Shown here in pieces: positions 55,850-64,000 of a stretch of DNA of 64,000 bases. The stretch lies in the NCBI RefSeq assembly GCF_001552215.1, contig NZ_BCQT01000015.1:62001-126000 (forward strand), read 5' to 3'. The notes beneath the pieces are model-generated. The model did no database searches and was not told the DNA's origin. It saw only the letters and a program-made list of their open reading frames with translations. Both the position numbers and the translations under genes were made by a program. Position 1 is the stretch's first letter. Each line of letters starts with the position of its first letter. The DNA is from Actinomadura macra NBRC 14102 (GTDB taxonomy: Bacteria > Actinomycetota > Actinomycetes > Streptosporangiales > Streptosporangiaceae).

Positions 55850-56317
55850 ATGGCGGCGGTCAAGAGCCCGCTCACCGAGACGGCCCAGAAAGTCACCGGC
55901 AACGCCTTGCAGGGCGCTCTGGTGGACCTCATAGATCTCGCTCTGGTGGCCAAGCAGGCCCACTGGAACCTGACCGGGCGCAACTTCAAGGTCGTCCACG
56001 AGCACCTCGACGAGATCGTCGATCTGGCGCGGCAGGGCCAGGACGACGTCGCCGAGCGCGCCGTCGCGATCGGCGTCAACCCCGACGGCCGGGCCCGCAC
56101 GGTCGCCGACCGTACCGAGTTGCCCCAGCTGGAGGCCGGCTATCTCGCCGACGACAAGGTCGTCGCCGCGATCACCGACGCCCTCGCACAGATCATCGCC
56201 CGCTTCCGGGAGCGGATCGCCGAGACCGACGAATCCGATCCGGTCACCCAGGACCTCCTCATCGGCCTCGCGGCCGAACTGGAGAAGCAGCACTGGATGT
56301 TCCAGGCTCAACTGTGA
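55850..56317 (+). CDS. dps: Dps-family ferritin-like protein
   Basis: Dps protects DNA and stores iron as a 12-mer. Ferroxidase residues are visible: H38 (AHWNLTG), H50 and D54 (VHEHLDEI), and D65/E69 (QDDVAERA), in the Dps spacing. It has 155 residues and no long N- or C-terminal extension beyond a short basic lead. The ATG follows AAGGAG. A large perfect hairpin lies downstream. Its position next to clgR is unusual; oxidative stress would be the shared theme. Confidence 0.92.
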   Translation: MAAVKSPLTETAQKVTGNALQGALVDLIDLALVAKQAHWNLTGRNFKVVHEHLDEIVDLARQGQDDVAERAVAIGVNPDGRARTVADRTELPQLEAGYLADDKVVAAITDALAQIIARFRERIAETDESDPVTQDLLIGLAAELEKQHWMFQAQL

Positions 56318-56364
56318 ACGACCCTGGCCCAAGGACCCGCCTAGCGGCTTCCCCTTGACCGTGA

Positions 56365-56407
56365 TCACGCGAACGCGCCATCGCGAAGCGGTGGCGCGTT
56401 CGCGTGA
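56365..56407. terminator. Long perfect hairpin after dps
   Basis: TCACGCGAACGCGCCA (56365-56380) and TGGCGCGTTCGCGTGA (56392-56407) are perfect 16-bp arms around an 11-nt loop, TCGCGAAGCGG. It starts 48 nt after the dps stop. The loop and adjacent bases repeat a motif found in two other intergenic regions of the window. Confidence 0.8.
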
Positions 56408-56553
56408 CTGTGGGAGTGTCAGAGCGGGTCCGCGTGCCCTGGACGGTGGCTGAGCGGAGACACCCGATGCCCCTGTGTGTCGACCCCGGTTTCTCTCCGG
56501 GGTCTTCGTGCATTCGTGCCTTTCGGGTGTTGGTGGTGTGAGGATCATGGGGG

Positions 56554-57060
56554 ATGGCCACCCTCACTCAGGGCGCGGTGCTCGGTGCCGCGTTGTTCGT
56601 CCTCACCGCCTGCGGCTCCGATTCCCCCGGGACGGGACGGCCCTGCACCTTGATCGGGTCTCTGCCGGGTGTGGGCGTGGACATCCGGCCGCCCTTTGCG
56701 GCCCGCGTCGCCTCGGCGTCGCTGCGGGTGTGCTGGAACGGGACCTGCCGGAGACCGCGCATCGAGCTGAGTCCGTCCTCGACCTCGGTGTCGACCGGCT
56801 GTGACGGCGGCGAGCTCGATGCCGCCTGCGGCGCGTCGGCATCACCCGACGGGGGGAAGACCGGCTTCGCGCGAGTCACGGGGCTGCCGAAGAAGCCGGT
56901 CCGGATCTTCCTCGTGCTCCGCGACGCCAGAGGCCGCAAGCTGCTCGACCGGCGGGTCGGTCTCACTCCGAAGCCCTCGTTCCCCAACGGGCCGCACTGC
57001 GGCGAGGGCGACCCCCAGGCCGGGCTGGTCGTGGCTGGCGGCCGGATAACCGTTCGCTAG
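56554..57060 (+). CDS. Putative lipoprotein, hypothetical
   Basis: The first ~20 residues form a signal peptide ending in the lipobox LFVLTAC. The 168-residue protein contains six further Cys (in PCTLIG, VCWNGTC, GCDGG, AACG and HCGEG), so disulfides are likely after export. No family is recognised. The C-terminal part (RIFLVLRDARGRKLLDRRVG) looks like beta strands. It starts with an ATG close to a weak ribosome binding site and converges on the LysR gene. Confidence 0.65.
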   Translation: MATLTQGAVLGAALFVLTACGSDSPGTGRPCTLIGSLPGVGVDIRPPFAARVASASLRVCWNGTCRRPRIELSPSSTSVSTGCDGGELDAACGASASPDGGKTGFARVTGLPKKPVRIFLVLRDARGRKLLDRRVGLTPKPSFPNGPHCGEGDPQAGLVVAGGRITVR

Positions 57061-57109
57061 GGCGGCTGCTCGATCTGGCTGCGACACCGGCACGCGGCTT
57101 CTCAGGTCG

Positions 57110-58042
57110 TCAGGGCACGTTCTGGTCGACGACACGAGGGTGTGGCCGGACGGCCAAGGCCTCAAGGTGGTCGAGGACCATCCCGGCGAACTCAAGGGCG
57201 AGCGGGCTCAGCGCGTCCCAGCGCCGTGCGGCCCATCCGGCGGTGAGCGGTGGCAGCTCCGGGATGGGAACGAGGCCGGCCCCGCCCGCCGCCCCGCCGC
57301 CCCACCCGGGCAGCGCGGGCACGATCGCGTGGCCGAGGCCCAGTTCGGCGAGCAGCAGCGCGGTGTCCCAGTCGGCGACGCTCGTGGTGGACGCCAACCG
57401 CACGCCGTGCCGTCCGAGGTGCGTCTCCAGATGGGCGCGGGACGTGGAGTGGGCGGGCAGCTCGATGTGCCGGATCTCCGCGAGGTCGCCGAGCGTGATC
57501 GACGACCGTGCGGCCAGCGGATCGCCCGCGTGGACGGCGAGCATCCACGGCAGCTCGCACGAGGGGCGCTGCTCGACGCCGTCCAGCGGCGGGCCGATCG
57601 TGACCCAGGCCAGGTCGGCCTTGTGCTCGCGCACCGCCTCCAGGCAGCGGCGGCTGGATCCGGCGGTCTCGAACTGCAGCGCGGCCTCGGGATGGCGGGC
57701 GCGGAACGCGGCAACGCCGGCGGCCATGAAGTGCCGGACCGTGGTGGCGCCCGTCGCGATCCGGACGGTGCCGCCCACACCGCGGCGCAGGTCGTCCAGC
57801 CGGTGCAGCGCCGCGTCCAGCCCGGCGATCCCGTCGGCGGCGGCCTCGCGCAGGATGGTCCCCGCTCGGGTGGCCAGGACGCCGCGCGGGCGCCGCTCCA
57901 GCAGAACGAGCCCGGTCTCGCGTTCGAGCCGTTTGACGTGCTGACTCACCGCCGACTGGCTGCACGACAGGTCGCGTGCCACGGCGCTCAGGTTCCCCGC
58001 CTCGCATACGGCGACGAACACCCGGAGGTCGTCCAGGGTCAT
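57110..58042 (-). CDS. LysR-family transcriptional regulator
   Basis: This is a full-length LysR regulator (310 residues). The N-terminal winged HTH is DLRVFVAVCEAGNLSAVARD, then SQSAVSQHVKRLERETGLVL with the standard LERRPRGV end. The C-terminal periplasmic-binding-protein-like ligand domain follows. An AT-richer stretch of about 70 nt (58040-58110) lies upstream of its ATG and is probably its promoter and binding region. No divergent target gene is present; the adjacent Nei gene runs the same way, 193 nt upstream. Confidence 0.92.
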   Translation of the reverse strand: MTLDDLRVFVAVCEAGNLSAVARDLSCSQSAVSQHVKRLERETGLVLLERRPRGVLATRAGTILREAAADGIAGLDAALHRLDDLRRGVGGTVRIATGATTVRHFMAAGVAAFRARHPEAALQFETAGSSRRCLEAVREHKADLAWVTIGPPLDGVEQRPSCELPWMLAVHAGDPLAARSSITLGDLAEIRHIELPAHSTSRAHLETHLGRHGVRLASTTSVADWDTALLLAELGLGHAIVPALPGWGGGAAGGAGLVPIPELPPLTAGWAARRWDALSPLALEFAGMVLDHLEALAVRPHPRVVDQNVP

Positions 58043-58235
58043 ATACCCAAGCTATACCTAAGGGATTGTGAAGAAAACCCGAGAATTGACTTGGAGAGGA
58101 AGGGAGGCGGAGGATCGACGGTGCGGGCGCAGGATCCGGCGACCCGGAACAGGCGGCGACCCGTCCGACGGCCCGGGACCTGGGCGGGCGCCGACCCGCG
58201 CCGGCGGCCTTGCGCACCGGGCGCCTCCGGCCCGC

Positions 58236-59033
58236 TCAGGGGCCGTCCGGCGGAGGCTGGCAGCGCGGGCACCAGTAGGTGACCCGGTCGCCGACGTCGG
58301 ACGCCTGCGCGGCCCGCCGGACGCGGGCGCCGCAGCGGCGGCAGGGCTGCCCGGCCCGTCCGTACACCCAGTGCTCCCGGCCGCGCCGCCGGTCGCCGGT
58401 GGTGATGTGGCCGTGCCGCTCCTTGTTGGCCTCCAGCAGCCGGTGGGCGAGATCCACCATCGCGGGCAGGTCGGGCACGTCGCGGACGGGCGTCCACGGG
58501 TTGACGCCACGCAGGAACAGGATCTCGGCCTTGTACACGTTGCCGACCCCCGCGAGCAGGGATTGGTCGAGCAGGGCCTCGCCGATCGCCCGCGCCGGTT
58601 GCTCGCCCAGCCGCAAGACCGCCACGGCGGCGGGCTCGGCGCCCCAGCCCGGGCCGAGCAGATCGGGCCCGAGGTGGCCGACGGCCTTGTCCTCCTCGGC
58701 GGTGCGCAGCAGTTCCACCAGCCCGAGGGAGTAGCCGAGCGCCTGCCACTCGGCGTTCGCCAGCACGAGCCGGATCCGGTGGTCGTGGGGGGTGGGCCCG
58801 GCGCGGCGGATCTGCCAGCGGCCCTCCATCAACAGGTGCGTGTGGACGGTCAGCCCGCCCTCGACGCGCACCAGGATGTGCTTGCCGAGCGACAACGCGC
58901 ACAGCACCCCCCGGCCGCGCAGGTCGGTGGTGGCGAGTCGGGGGACGCGGAAGTCCGAGCGCGCCAGCGGCCGCCCGGCGAGCGCCTCGTGCAGGCGCCG
59001 GGCGGCCAGCCAGACGACGTCGCCTTCCGGCAT
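58236..59033 (-). CDS. Nei-type (Fpg/Nei family) DNA glycosylase
   Basis: This is an Fpg/Nei base-excision glycosylase/AP lyase. The N terminus PEGD after Met gives the catalytic Pro2-Glu3. LGKHILVRVEGG carries the conserved Lys. A helix-two-turns-helix segment (LLDQSLLAGVGNVYKAEILF) and the C-terminal zinc finger (QPCRRCGAR, then WCPRCQP) are intact. It resembles actinobacterial Nei2. At 265 residues it is normal length. It lies 20 nt upstream of rrf2 coding in the same strand direction, so they may share a transcript. Confidence 0.92.
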   Translation of the reverse strand: MPEGDVVWLAARRLHEALAGRPLARSDFRVPRLATTDLRGRGVLCALSLGKHILVRVEGGLTVHTHLLMEGRWQIRRAGPTPHDHRIRLVLANAEWQALGYSLGLVELLRTAEEDKAVGHLGPDLLGPGWGAEPAAVAVLRLGEQPARAIGEALLDQSLLAGVGNVYKAEILFLRGVNPWTPVRDVPDLPAMVDLAHRLLEANKERHGHITTGDRRRGREHWVYGRAGQPCRRCGARVRRAAQASDVGDRVTYWCPRCQPPPDGP

Positions 59034-59053
59034 GGATGCCTCAGAGGGTCAGG

Positions 59054-59518
59054 TCAGATCAGGGACGGGCTCTCCCAGGCCGTCGGGTCCTCGGTGAGCT
59101 TGCGGACGGGGCTCGGAAGCTCGCCCTCGGCGATGTGGGCGAGGGAGACCGATTCGAGGATGGCGCGCTCGCTGGCGCGCAGCGCGATCCACACGTCCTG
59201 CAAGGAGCGTGCGGGGCCCTCGTAGCCGACGTGCTCGGGCCGCTCCCCGCGGACTCCGAGCAGCGGCCCGTCGATCGCACGGATGATGTCGGCGAGGGAG
59301 ATCTTCTCGGCCGGCTTCGCCAGCCAGTAGCCGCCCTCGGGGCCGCGCTGGCTCCGGACGAGGCCGGACCGGCGTAGCTGACCGAGGATGTTCTCCAGGA
59401 ATTTGGGCGGAATTTGCTGGGCCTCAGCGAGCTGGACGGCGGTCACCGGATGGCTTCCGGCGACAGCCAGCTCGGCGGCGGCGCGCAGCGCGTAGTCGAC
59501 CCGGGCGGACAATCGCAT
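59054..59518 (-). CDS. Rrf2-family regulator lacking cysteines
   Basis: The protein has the Rrf2 winged helix: RVDYALRAAAELAVAGSHP, VTAVQLAEAQQIPPKFLENI and GLVRSQRGPEGGYWLAKP. Most Rrf2 regulators use three Cys to hold an Fe-S cluster; this 154-residue protein has no Cys at all, so it must sense something else or act without a cofactor. A minus-strand GATAAT hexamer ends 6 nt before the ATG, suggesting a leaderless start. The nei gene follows it in the same direction. Confidence 0.9.
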   Translation of the reverse strand: MRLSARVDYALRAAAELAVAGSHPVTAVQLAEAQQIPPKFLENILGQLRRSGLVRSQRGPEGGYWLAKPAEKISLADIIRAIDGPLLGVRGERPEHVGYEGPARSLQDVWIALRASERAILESVSLAHIAEGELPSPVRKLTEDPTAWESPSLI

Positions 59519-59723
59519 GCTTGTATTATCCCTTGCCGATCGGACTGGTTGGTCTTACCCCGCTCTGACTCGTGAGTTCGGGTGGCGTGGCGGGGGGTGC
59601 GGGCAGTGTGGCCGGGGAGTTCATGCGGCGTGACGTGCCCGCCGGAACCGGGCTCTCGTCCGACGGGCACGCCACGGACCGAGCGCCCGCCGGGTGGGGG
59701 AGGTGCCGCCCGGCGGGCGGGCC

Positions 59724-61172
59724 TCAGGCGGCGGTGGTGAGGCCGAGGAGCTCGGCGGCCGCCTGGGCGTTGGCCGCGGCGGCGCCGTAGGTGGCCAGAT
59801 AGACCGCGGAGCCGGGCCGCCAGACGGGCAACCCCATCTCCACCACGACCGCGTCCGGACGGGCCGTCAGGAGCGCGTTGGTGAGCGCGCGCTGGCCCGC
59901 GTGGCGGTGCGCGTCCCGCAGGACGACGACCAATCCACGGCCCGTGGCACGTTCCAGGACACGGTCTGCCTCCCCTTCGGCCCCGTCAGCTTGTACGGCG
60001 TCAGGTGCCCACGGGTTCAACCCCCACGGGGTCGGGCCGACCGCGATATTGCCGGTCGCCTCCAGCTCGACCACCAGTGGCGCGCCGATCCAGCCGGGCA
60101 GCGAGCCCGAGACGCGGATGGCGCGGCGGGCGGCCTCCAGACCGGCGGCGCGGTCGATCACCGCGGGACTGTGCCCGGCCAGCCAGCGCTTCAGAGCGCC
60201 GGTGCGCTCCGCCGCGTCGGCGAGCCGTTCCGGGGCCAGCCTGCCCGCCCGCACGGCCGCTGCGATGGCCTCCAGCGTCGCGGAGAGGGTCTCGGCATGC
60301 TCGTTGGGGCCAAGGCACAGCAGGTCCGCGCCGGCGATCAGCGCCCGGACGGACGCCTCCGGGATGCCGATCTCACCGCTCGCGCCCTCCATGTCGAGCG
60401 CGTCGGTGACGATCACCCCCCGGTAGCCGAGCCGCTCGCGCAGCAGCCCGGTGATCGCGGCGGCGGAGAGGGTGGCCGGCACCCCGCGGGTGATCGCGGG
60501 CAGGTTGAGATGCCCGGTCATCACCGCGCGGGTGCCGGCCTCGATCGCCGCCCGGAACGGGACCAGCTCACGGCGGTCCAGCAGTTCCAGGTCGGCGTCG
60601 ACGAGCGGGACGGACAGATGGGAGTCCTCCACGGTGGCCCCGTGCCCGGGGAAGTGCTTCGCGCACGCCGCCACGCCGGCCTCCTGGGTGCCCGTCACGG
60701 CCGCCGCGGCGTGCCGCGCGACCAGTTCGGGGTCCGGGCCGAACGAGCGGGTCCCGATCACGGGGTTGTCGTCGGCGGTGTTGACGTCCACCGAGGGCGC
60801 GAAGTTGAAGTTGACGCCCACCTCGGCCAGTTCGGCGCCCAGCGAGCGGTAGACGCGCCGGGTCAGCTCCGGATCGTCCACCGCGCCGAGGGCGGCGTTT
60901 CCGGGGTAGGGACTGCCGGTGGCGTGCCCGCCCAGCCGGGTGACGTCCCCGCCCTCCTCGTCGATGGTCACGAACGGGTCGCCGGCCTTGCGCATCTGCG
61001 CGGTCAGGGCGGCGAGGGACTCGGGACTCGGCACGTTGCCGGTCAGTGCGAAGAGCGTGACGCCGCCGAGTCCGGCCTCCAGCTCGTCCAGCAGCCAGCG
61101 TGGCGCTGTCGGGCCGGGGAAGGACGGGAGGAGCGTGCCGCGGGCGAGCCGTGCGATGTCGTCGCTCATCAC
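59724..61172 (-). CDS. nagZ: NagZ-type GH3 beta-N-acetylglucosaminidase
   Basis: This is a GH3 enzyme of 482 residues. The NagZ motif KHFPGHGATVEDSH carries the catalytic Asp-His pair, VTDALDMEG holds the nucleophile Asp, and DEEGGDVTRLG binds substrate. The last ~130 residues form a second domain that is not in short NagZ enzymes but occurs in actinomycete forms. It lacks a signal peptide, so it works in the cytoplasm on imported GlcNAc-containing sugars. Its start overlaps the permease stop by 4 nt, making it the last gene of the sugar ABC operon. Confidence 0.9.
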   Translation of the reverse strand: MMSDDIARLARGTLLPSFPGPTAPRWLLDELEAGLGGVTLFALTGNVPSPESLAALTAQMRKAGDPFVTIDEEGGDVTRLGGHATGSPYPGNAALGAVDDPELTRRVYRSLGAELAEVGVNFNFAPSVDVNTADDNPVIGTRSFGPDPELVARHAAAAVTGTQEAGVAACAKHFPGHGATVEDSHLSVPLVDADLELLDRRELVPFRAAIEAGTRAVMTGHLNLPAITRGVPATLSAAAITGLLRERLGYRGVIVTDALDMEGASGEIGIPEASVRALIAGADLLCLGPNEHAETLSATLEAIAAAVRAGRLAPERLADAAERTGALKRWLAGHSPAVIDRAAGLEAARRAIRVSGSLPGWIGAPLVVELEATGNIAVGPTPWGLNPWAPDAVQADGAEGEADRVLERATGRGLVVVLRDAHRHAGQRALTNALLTARPDAVVVEMGLPVWRPGSAVYLATYGAAAANAQAAAELLGLTTAA

Positions 61173-62011
61173 CCCTTCACCGCCCCTGCGGTCAGTCCGG
61201 ACACCATTCGGCGCTGGACGATGAGGAAGAAGGCGATGACGGGAATGGTGAGCAGCGTGGACGCTGCCATGATGGGCCCCCAGGCGTTGCCGCTGCGGCC
61301 AAAGAAGAACTGCAGCATGATCGGCAGGGTGTATTTTTCCTGGTCGTCCAGGAAGGTGAACGCGAAGATGAACTCGTTCCAGGCGGTGATGAAGGAGAAG
61401 ATGCTGGTCGCGACCAGTCCGGGCGCGACGAGCGGGAGCATGACCTTGAAGAACGTCCGGACGGGGCCGGCGCCGTCGATCGCGGCGGCCTCCTCCAGTT
61501 CGCGCGGTACCGCGGCGACGAAGCCGCGCAGCATCCAGATCGCGAACGGGACCGCGAAGCCGATGTAGACCATCGCGAGTCCGGGCAGGGTGTTGAGCAG
61601 GTCCAGCTTCTTGAGGTCCAGGAACAGTGGAATGACCAGGGCCTCCAACGGCACCATCTGCACCACCAGGAGCATGATCAGGAACGTGGTGCGGAACCGG
61701 AAGCGGAACCGGGCGACGGCCGTCGCGGCCAGCAGCGCGAGCAGGCTCGACACCACGACCGTGACCAGCGCGAGGATGGCGCTGTTGCGGAAGTACTCCC
61801 AGAAGGAGACCTCCGCGATGCCGCCGTTCAGCACCAGGTCGAAATGCTCCAGCGTCGGGTGCGACGGGAACGGCTTCGGCGTGGTGCTGAAGATCTCGTT
61901 GTTGGGCTTGAACGCGGTGGAGGCCATCCAGAAGACGGGGAACACCGCGAACACGAAGACGAGCAGGCCCGTCCCGTTGAGGACGATCCTGCGGACCAGG
62001 GAGCGCTTCAT
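61169..62011 (-). CDS. Carbohydrate ABC transporter permease (MalG type)
   Basis: This is an inner-membrane permease with about six helices (280 residues). The EAA loop, which docks the ATPase, is ELEEAAAIDGAGPVRTFFKV, the MalG-type signature. The N terminus begins MKRSLVRR and helix 1 (LLVFVFAVFPVFWMASTAF). It overlaps both neighbours by 4 nt (ATGA), so the operon is strictly coupled. No ATPase gene is seen; in actinomycetes such importers share the MsiK ATPase encoded elsewhere. Confidence 0.93.
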   Translation of the reverse strand: MKRSLVRRIVLNGTGLLVFVFAVFPVFWMASTAFKPNNEIFSTTPKPFPSHPTLEHFDLVLNGGIAEVSFWEYFRNSAILALVTVVVSSLLALLAATAVARFRFRFRTTFLIMLLVVQMVPLEALVIPLFLDLKKLDLLNTLPGLAMVYIGFAVPFAIWMLRGFVAAVPRELEEAAAIDGAGPVRTFFKVMLPLVAPGLVATSIFSFITAWNEFIFAFTFLDDQEKYTLPIMLQFFFGRSGNAWGPIMAASTLLTIPVIAFFLIVQRRMVSGLTAGAVKG

Positions 62012-62979
62012 CGGGTCTCCCCTTGACGGACCATGACCCGCACGTACAGGGCCGTGACGATGAGCAGGATCAGCGTGAGCACCAGCGCGATGGCCGATCC
62101 CATGCCGAGCTTCGGATTCATCGATCCGAACGCCTCGCTGTAGGCGTACAGCGACAGGTTGAACGAGTCGCGGTTGGCCATGCCGGCCATGACGAACAGC
62201 TGGGTGAACACCTTGAAGTCCCAGATGATCGACATGACGAGCAGGACGAGGAAGATGGGCTTGAGGATCGGGTAGGTGATGCTCCAGAACGTCCGCCACG
62301 GGCCCGACCCGTCCACGCGCGCCGCCTCGTAGAGCTCGCTGGGCACGCTCTTCAAGCCGGCCAGGACGGACACGGCGACGAACGGGCACGCCTGCCACAC
62401 CACGCACACGGTCAGCACCGTGTAGGTGGACAGCGGCTTGGCGAACCAGTTGTAGTCGTCCCAGCCGCCGCCGATCAGGAAGTCCGGCAGCAGGTCCAGG
62501 CACCAGTTGACGAGGCCGCCGGTGGTGCCGAACAGCCACGTGAAGATGATCGCCGCGGTGACCGGCGGCGTCGCCCAGGCGACCATGACGCCGCCCGCGA
62601 CGAAGCTCGACATCTTCTTGCCGAGCTTGTTCAGCAGGAGCCCCACCAGCGTGCCGACCACCAGGGTCAGCGACACCGCGACCACGGCGAACAGCACGGT
62701 GTGCCGGAGGGTCTGCCAGAAGAACGGGTCATCGAAGATCGTGCGGAAGTTCTCGGTGCCCACCGACTCGGCCGGCTCGCCGCGCAGCTGGCGGTTGCCG
62801 ACCTTCTGGAACGACATGATCCCGATTTGGATCATGGGCCAGAACATGAGCAGGGCGATCACGACCACGGTCGGCGCGATCAAGAGGTAGGGCCCGAATC
62901 GGGGCCTGCGGAGGGAGCGCGCCCGGCCAGGGGTCTTCCTGCCGGGCGTGCCCCTGACCGCGGGAGCGGTATCGAGCAT
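62008..62979 (-). CDS. Sugar ABC transporter permease (MalF type)
   Basis: This 323-residue permease has about six helices (for example YLLIAPTVVVIALLMFW and AVVAVSLTLVVGTLVGLLL). Its EAA loop is SELYEAARVDGSGPWRTFWS. A basic Pro/Arg-rich lead precedes helix 1. The gene follows the binding-protein gene after an 82-nt gap holding a strong hairpin, the usual malE-malF style arrangement, and overlaps the MalG-type gene by 4 nt. Confidence 0.93.
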   Translation of the reverse strand: MLDTAPAVRGTPGRKTPGRARSLRRPRFGPYLLIAPTVVVIALLMFWPMIQIGIMSFQKVGNRQLRGEPAESVGTENFRTIFDDPFFWQTLRHTVLFAVVAVSLTLVVGTLVGLLLNKLGKKMSSFVAGGVMVAWATPPVTAAIIFTWLFGTTGGLVNWCLDLLPDFLIGGGWDDYNWFAKPLSTYTVLTVCVVWQACPFVAVSVLAGLKSVPSELYEAARVDGSGPWRTFWSITYPILKPIFLVLLVMSIIWDFKVFTQLFVMAGMANRDSFNLSLYAYSEAFGSMNPKLGMGSAIALVLTLILLIVTALYVRVMVRQGETR

Positions 62980-63020
62980 GTCGAGATTTCCGATCAGCGG
63001 GGACGGGTGGCCTTCCGGCT

Positions 63021-63051
63021 CCGGCCGCCCGCGGCGCGGACGGGCGGCCGG
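63021..63051 (-). terminator. Hairpin between binding protein and permease genes
   Basis: CCGGCCGCCCG (63021-63031) and CGGGCGGCCGG (63041-63051) form a perfect 11-bp stem with a 9-nt loop, 10 nt after the stop of the binding-protein gene. It probably stabilises or partly terminates the upstream message, giving more binding protein than permease. Confidence 0.7.
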
Positions 63052-63061
63052 TGCCAGATCC

Positions 63062-64000
63062 TTACGGGTTGAGCAGGGTATTGGCCTGCTCGTTGGCCTT
63101 CTTCAACTCGGCATCGGCGGGCTTGCCCTGCATGATCGCCTTCATGGCGTTCGGCAGGACCTTCTTGGCCTGCTCGAACTCGCCCCAGCCGGAGCTGATC
63201 GGGGTGAACTTCGTGTTACCGGCGATCTCGGTGAAGATCGCCAGCTTCGGGTCGGAGAACTTCACATCCGAGCGCATGGACGAGAAGCCGCTGTAGTCGG
63301 CCCACGCGGCGGCGTTCTTGGCGTTGTTCAGGATCGTGATGTAGTCGAACGCCGCGTCCGGGGCCTTGCTGTCCTTCCACACGGCCAGGTCGGAGCCGCC
63401 CGCCATGACCGGGGCGTTGCCGCCGGCCTTGCTCGGGATCGGGAACACGGCCCACTTGTCGGCGTCCTTGTCGGAGATCTTCTTCATCTCCTTCAGGGAC
63501 CAGCTGCCGTCGATGTACATGCCGAGCTTGCCGAGCGCGAAGTCGCGCTGCGGGCCCTCCAGCTCGTTCTTGCCGATGTACTTCGCCGGCGCGACCTTGT
63601 CCTTGGTCACCAGCCCGGTGTAGAAGTTCACCGCCTCGACGGCCTGCGGCTGGTCGAGCTTGCCCGCCCACTTGCCGCCGTCCTTGGTGGCCACCTCGCC
63701 GCCGTTGCCCCAGATGAAGCTGACGAGAGCGTTGGTCTGGTCGGAGGGCACGCCGATGCCGGGGACCTTCTTGGCGTCCTGGACCTTCTTGGCGGCGGCG
63801 CTCAGCTCGGTCCAGGTCTTGGGAGGCTGAATGCCGAGCTGCTGGAACCAGTCCGTCCGATACCAGATGGCCCGCACGCCGCCATACCACGGCACCGCGT
63901 AGGTCTTGCCGTTCGACTGGTCGTTGCCAAGCGCGGTCTTGTTAAGGGTCTTGCCGTCCGCCCAGCCGGAGTACTTGTCGGTGATGTCGGCCAGGCTGCC
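63062..64000 (-). CDS. Sugar ABC transporter substrate-binding protein, 5' end outside window
   Basis: This is the C-terminal part (313 codons) of an extracellular solute-binding protein family 1 member. It contains YAVPWYGGVRAIWYRTDWF, typical of sugar binders, LGKLGMYIDGSWSLKEM and GNAPVMAGGSDLAVWKDS. The frame is open to base 64000, so the signal peptide, lipobox and promoter lie outside. It is the first gene of the permease-NagZ operon in view. The arrangement is like Streptomyces dasABC-dasD, so chito-oligosaccharides are likely substrates, by context. Confidence 0.92.
   Translation of the reverse strand, partial: GSLADITDKYSGWADGKTLNKTALGNDQSNGKTYAVPWYGGVRAIWYRTDWFQQLGIQPPKTWTELSAAAKKVQDAKKVPGIGVPSDQTNALVSFIWGNGGEVATKDGGKWAGKLDQPQAVEAVNFYTGLVTKDKVAPAKYIGKNELEGPQRDFALGKLGMYIDGSWSLKEMKKISDKDADKWAVFPIPSKAGGNAPVMAGGSDLAVWKDSKAPDAAFDYITILNNAKNAAAWADYSGFSSMRSDVKFSDPKLAIFTEIAGNTKFTPISSGWGEFEQAKKVLPNAMKAIMQGKPADAELKKANEQANTLLNP

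Overview
The window is very GC-rich, uses many GTG and TTG starts, and has a dense layout with frequent 4-nt ATGA/GTGA overlaps. Its core gene order (rimP-nusA-ylxR-infB-DUF503-rbfA-truB-ribF-rpsO-pnp-M16 peptidase-dapB, dapA-RNase J-ftsK-rimO-pgsA-cinA-clgR) is typical of actinomycete chromosomes. A Streptosporangiales/Thermomonosporaceae-type actinomycete is my inference. No tRNA, rRNA, insertion sequence, CRISPR array or prophage is visible.

Region 1 (1-3.3 kb) holds a HAD hydrolase cut by the window edge, a TRM11-like methyltransferase, a small coiled-coil protein and a Tat-type DUF4439 lipoprotein. Region 2 (3.5-21.7 kb) is the translation/RNA block: rimP, nusA, ylxR, infB, DUF503, rbfA, DHH phosphoesterase, truB, a TrhA (hemolysin III-like) membrane protein, ribF, rpsO and pnp. 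It ends in an M16 peptidase, a class II deacetylase, a 4-TM membrane protein, dapB and a transglutaminase-like protein.

Region 3 (21.7-43.7 kb) separates dapB from dapA and reads as an accessory island. It carries a SigJ/ECF41 sigma factor, Uma2 nuclease, SCO6745-family protein, an FtsH paralogue, an orphan modA, ung, menA and an MFS exporter. It also carries several regulator-target divergons: CGNR/small protein-VOC; MocR/EamA-diiron protein; a Cys-tailed MarR/AhpD-like protein; TetR/cupin; and an XRE regulator followed by small proteins. Most of these divergons have clear palindromes at their promoters. A Rieske oxygenase remnant also lies here.

Region 4 (43.9-56.3 kb) returns to core genes: dapA-RNase J, ftsK, a RodZ-like protein, rimO-pgsA, a MOSC protein, cinA, clgR and dps. 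Region 5 (56.4-64 kb) holds a lipoprotein, a LysR regulator, a Nei-type glycosylase, a cysteine-free Rrf2 regulator and a minus-strand sugar ABC transporter (binding protein, two permeases) ending in a NagZ-type GH3 enzyme. This last operon resembles the Streptomyces das locus for chitobiose/GlcNAc uptake and continues past the window edge.

The most interesting regulatory points are the MarR protein with a four-cysteine tail facing an AhpD-like target across a near-perfect 32-bp palindrome, the MocR/EamA divergon whose two start codons overlap, a recurrent -10 hexamer 5-8 nt before start codons (leaderless genes), and a short motif shared by three intergenic regions.
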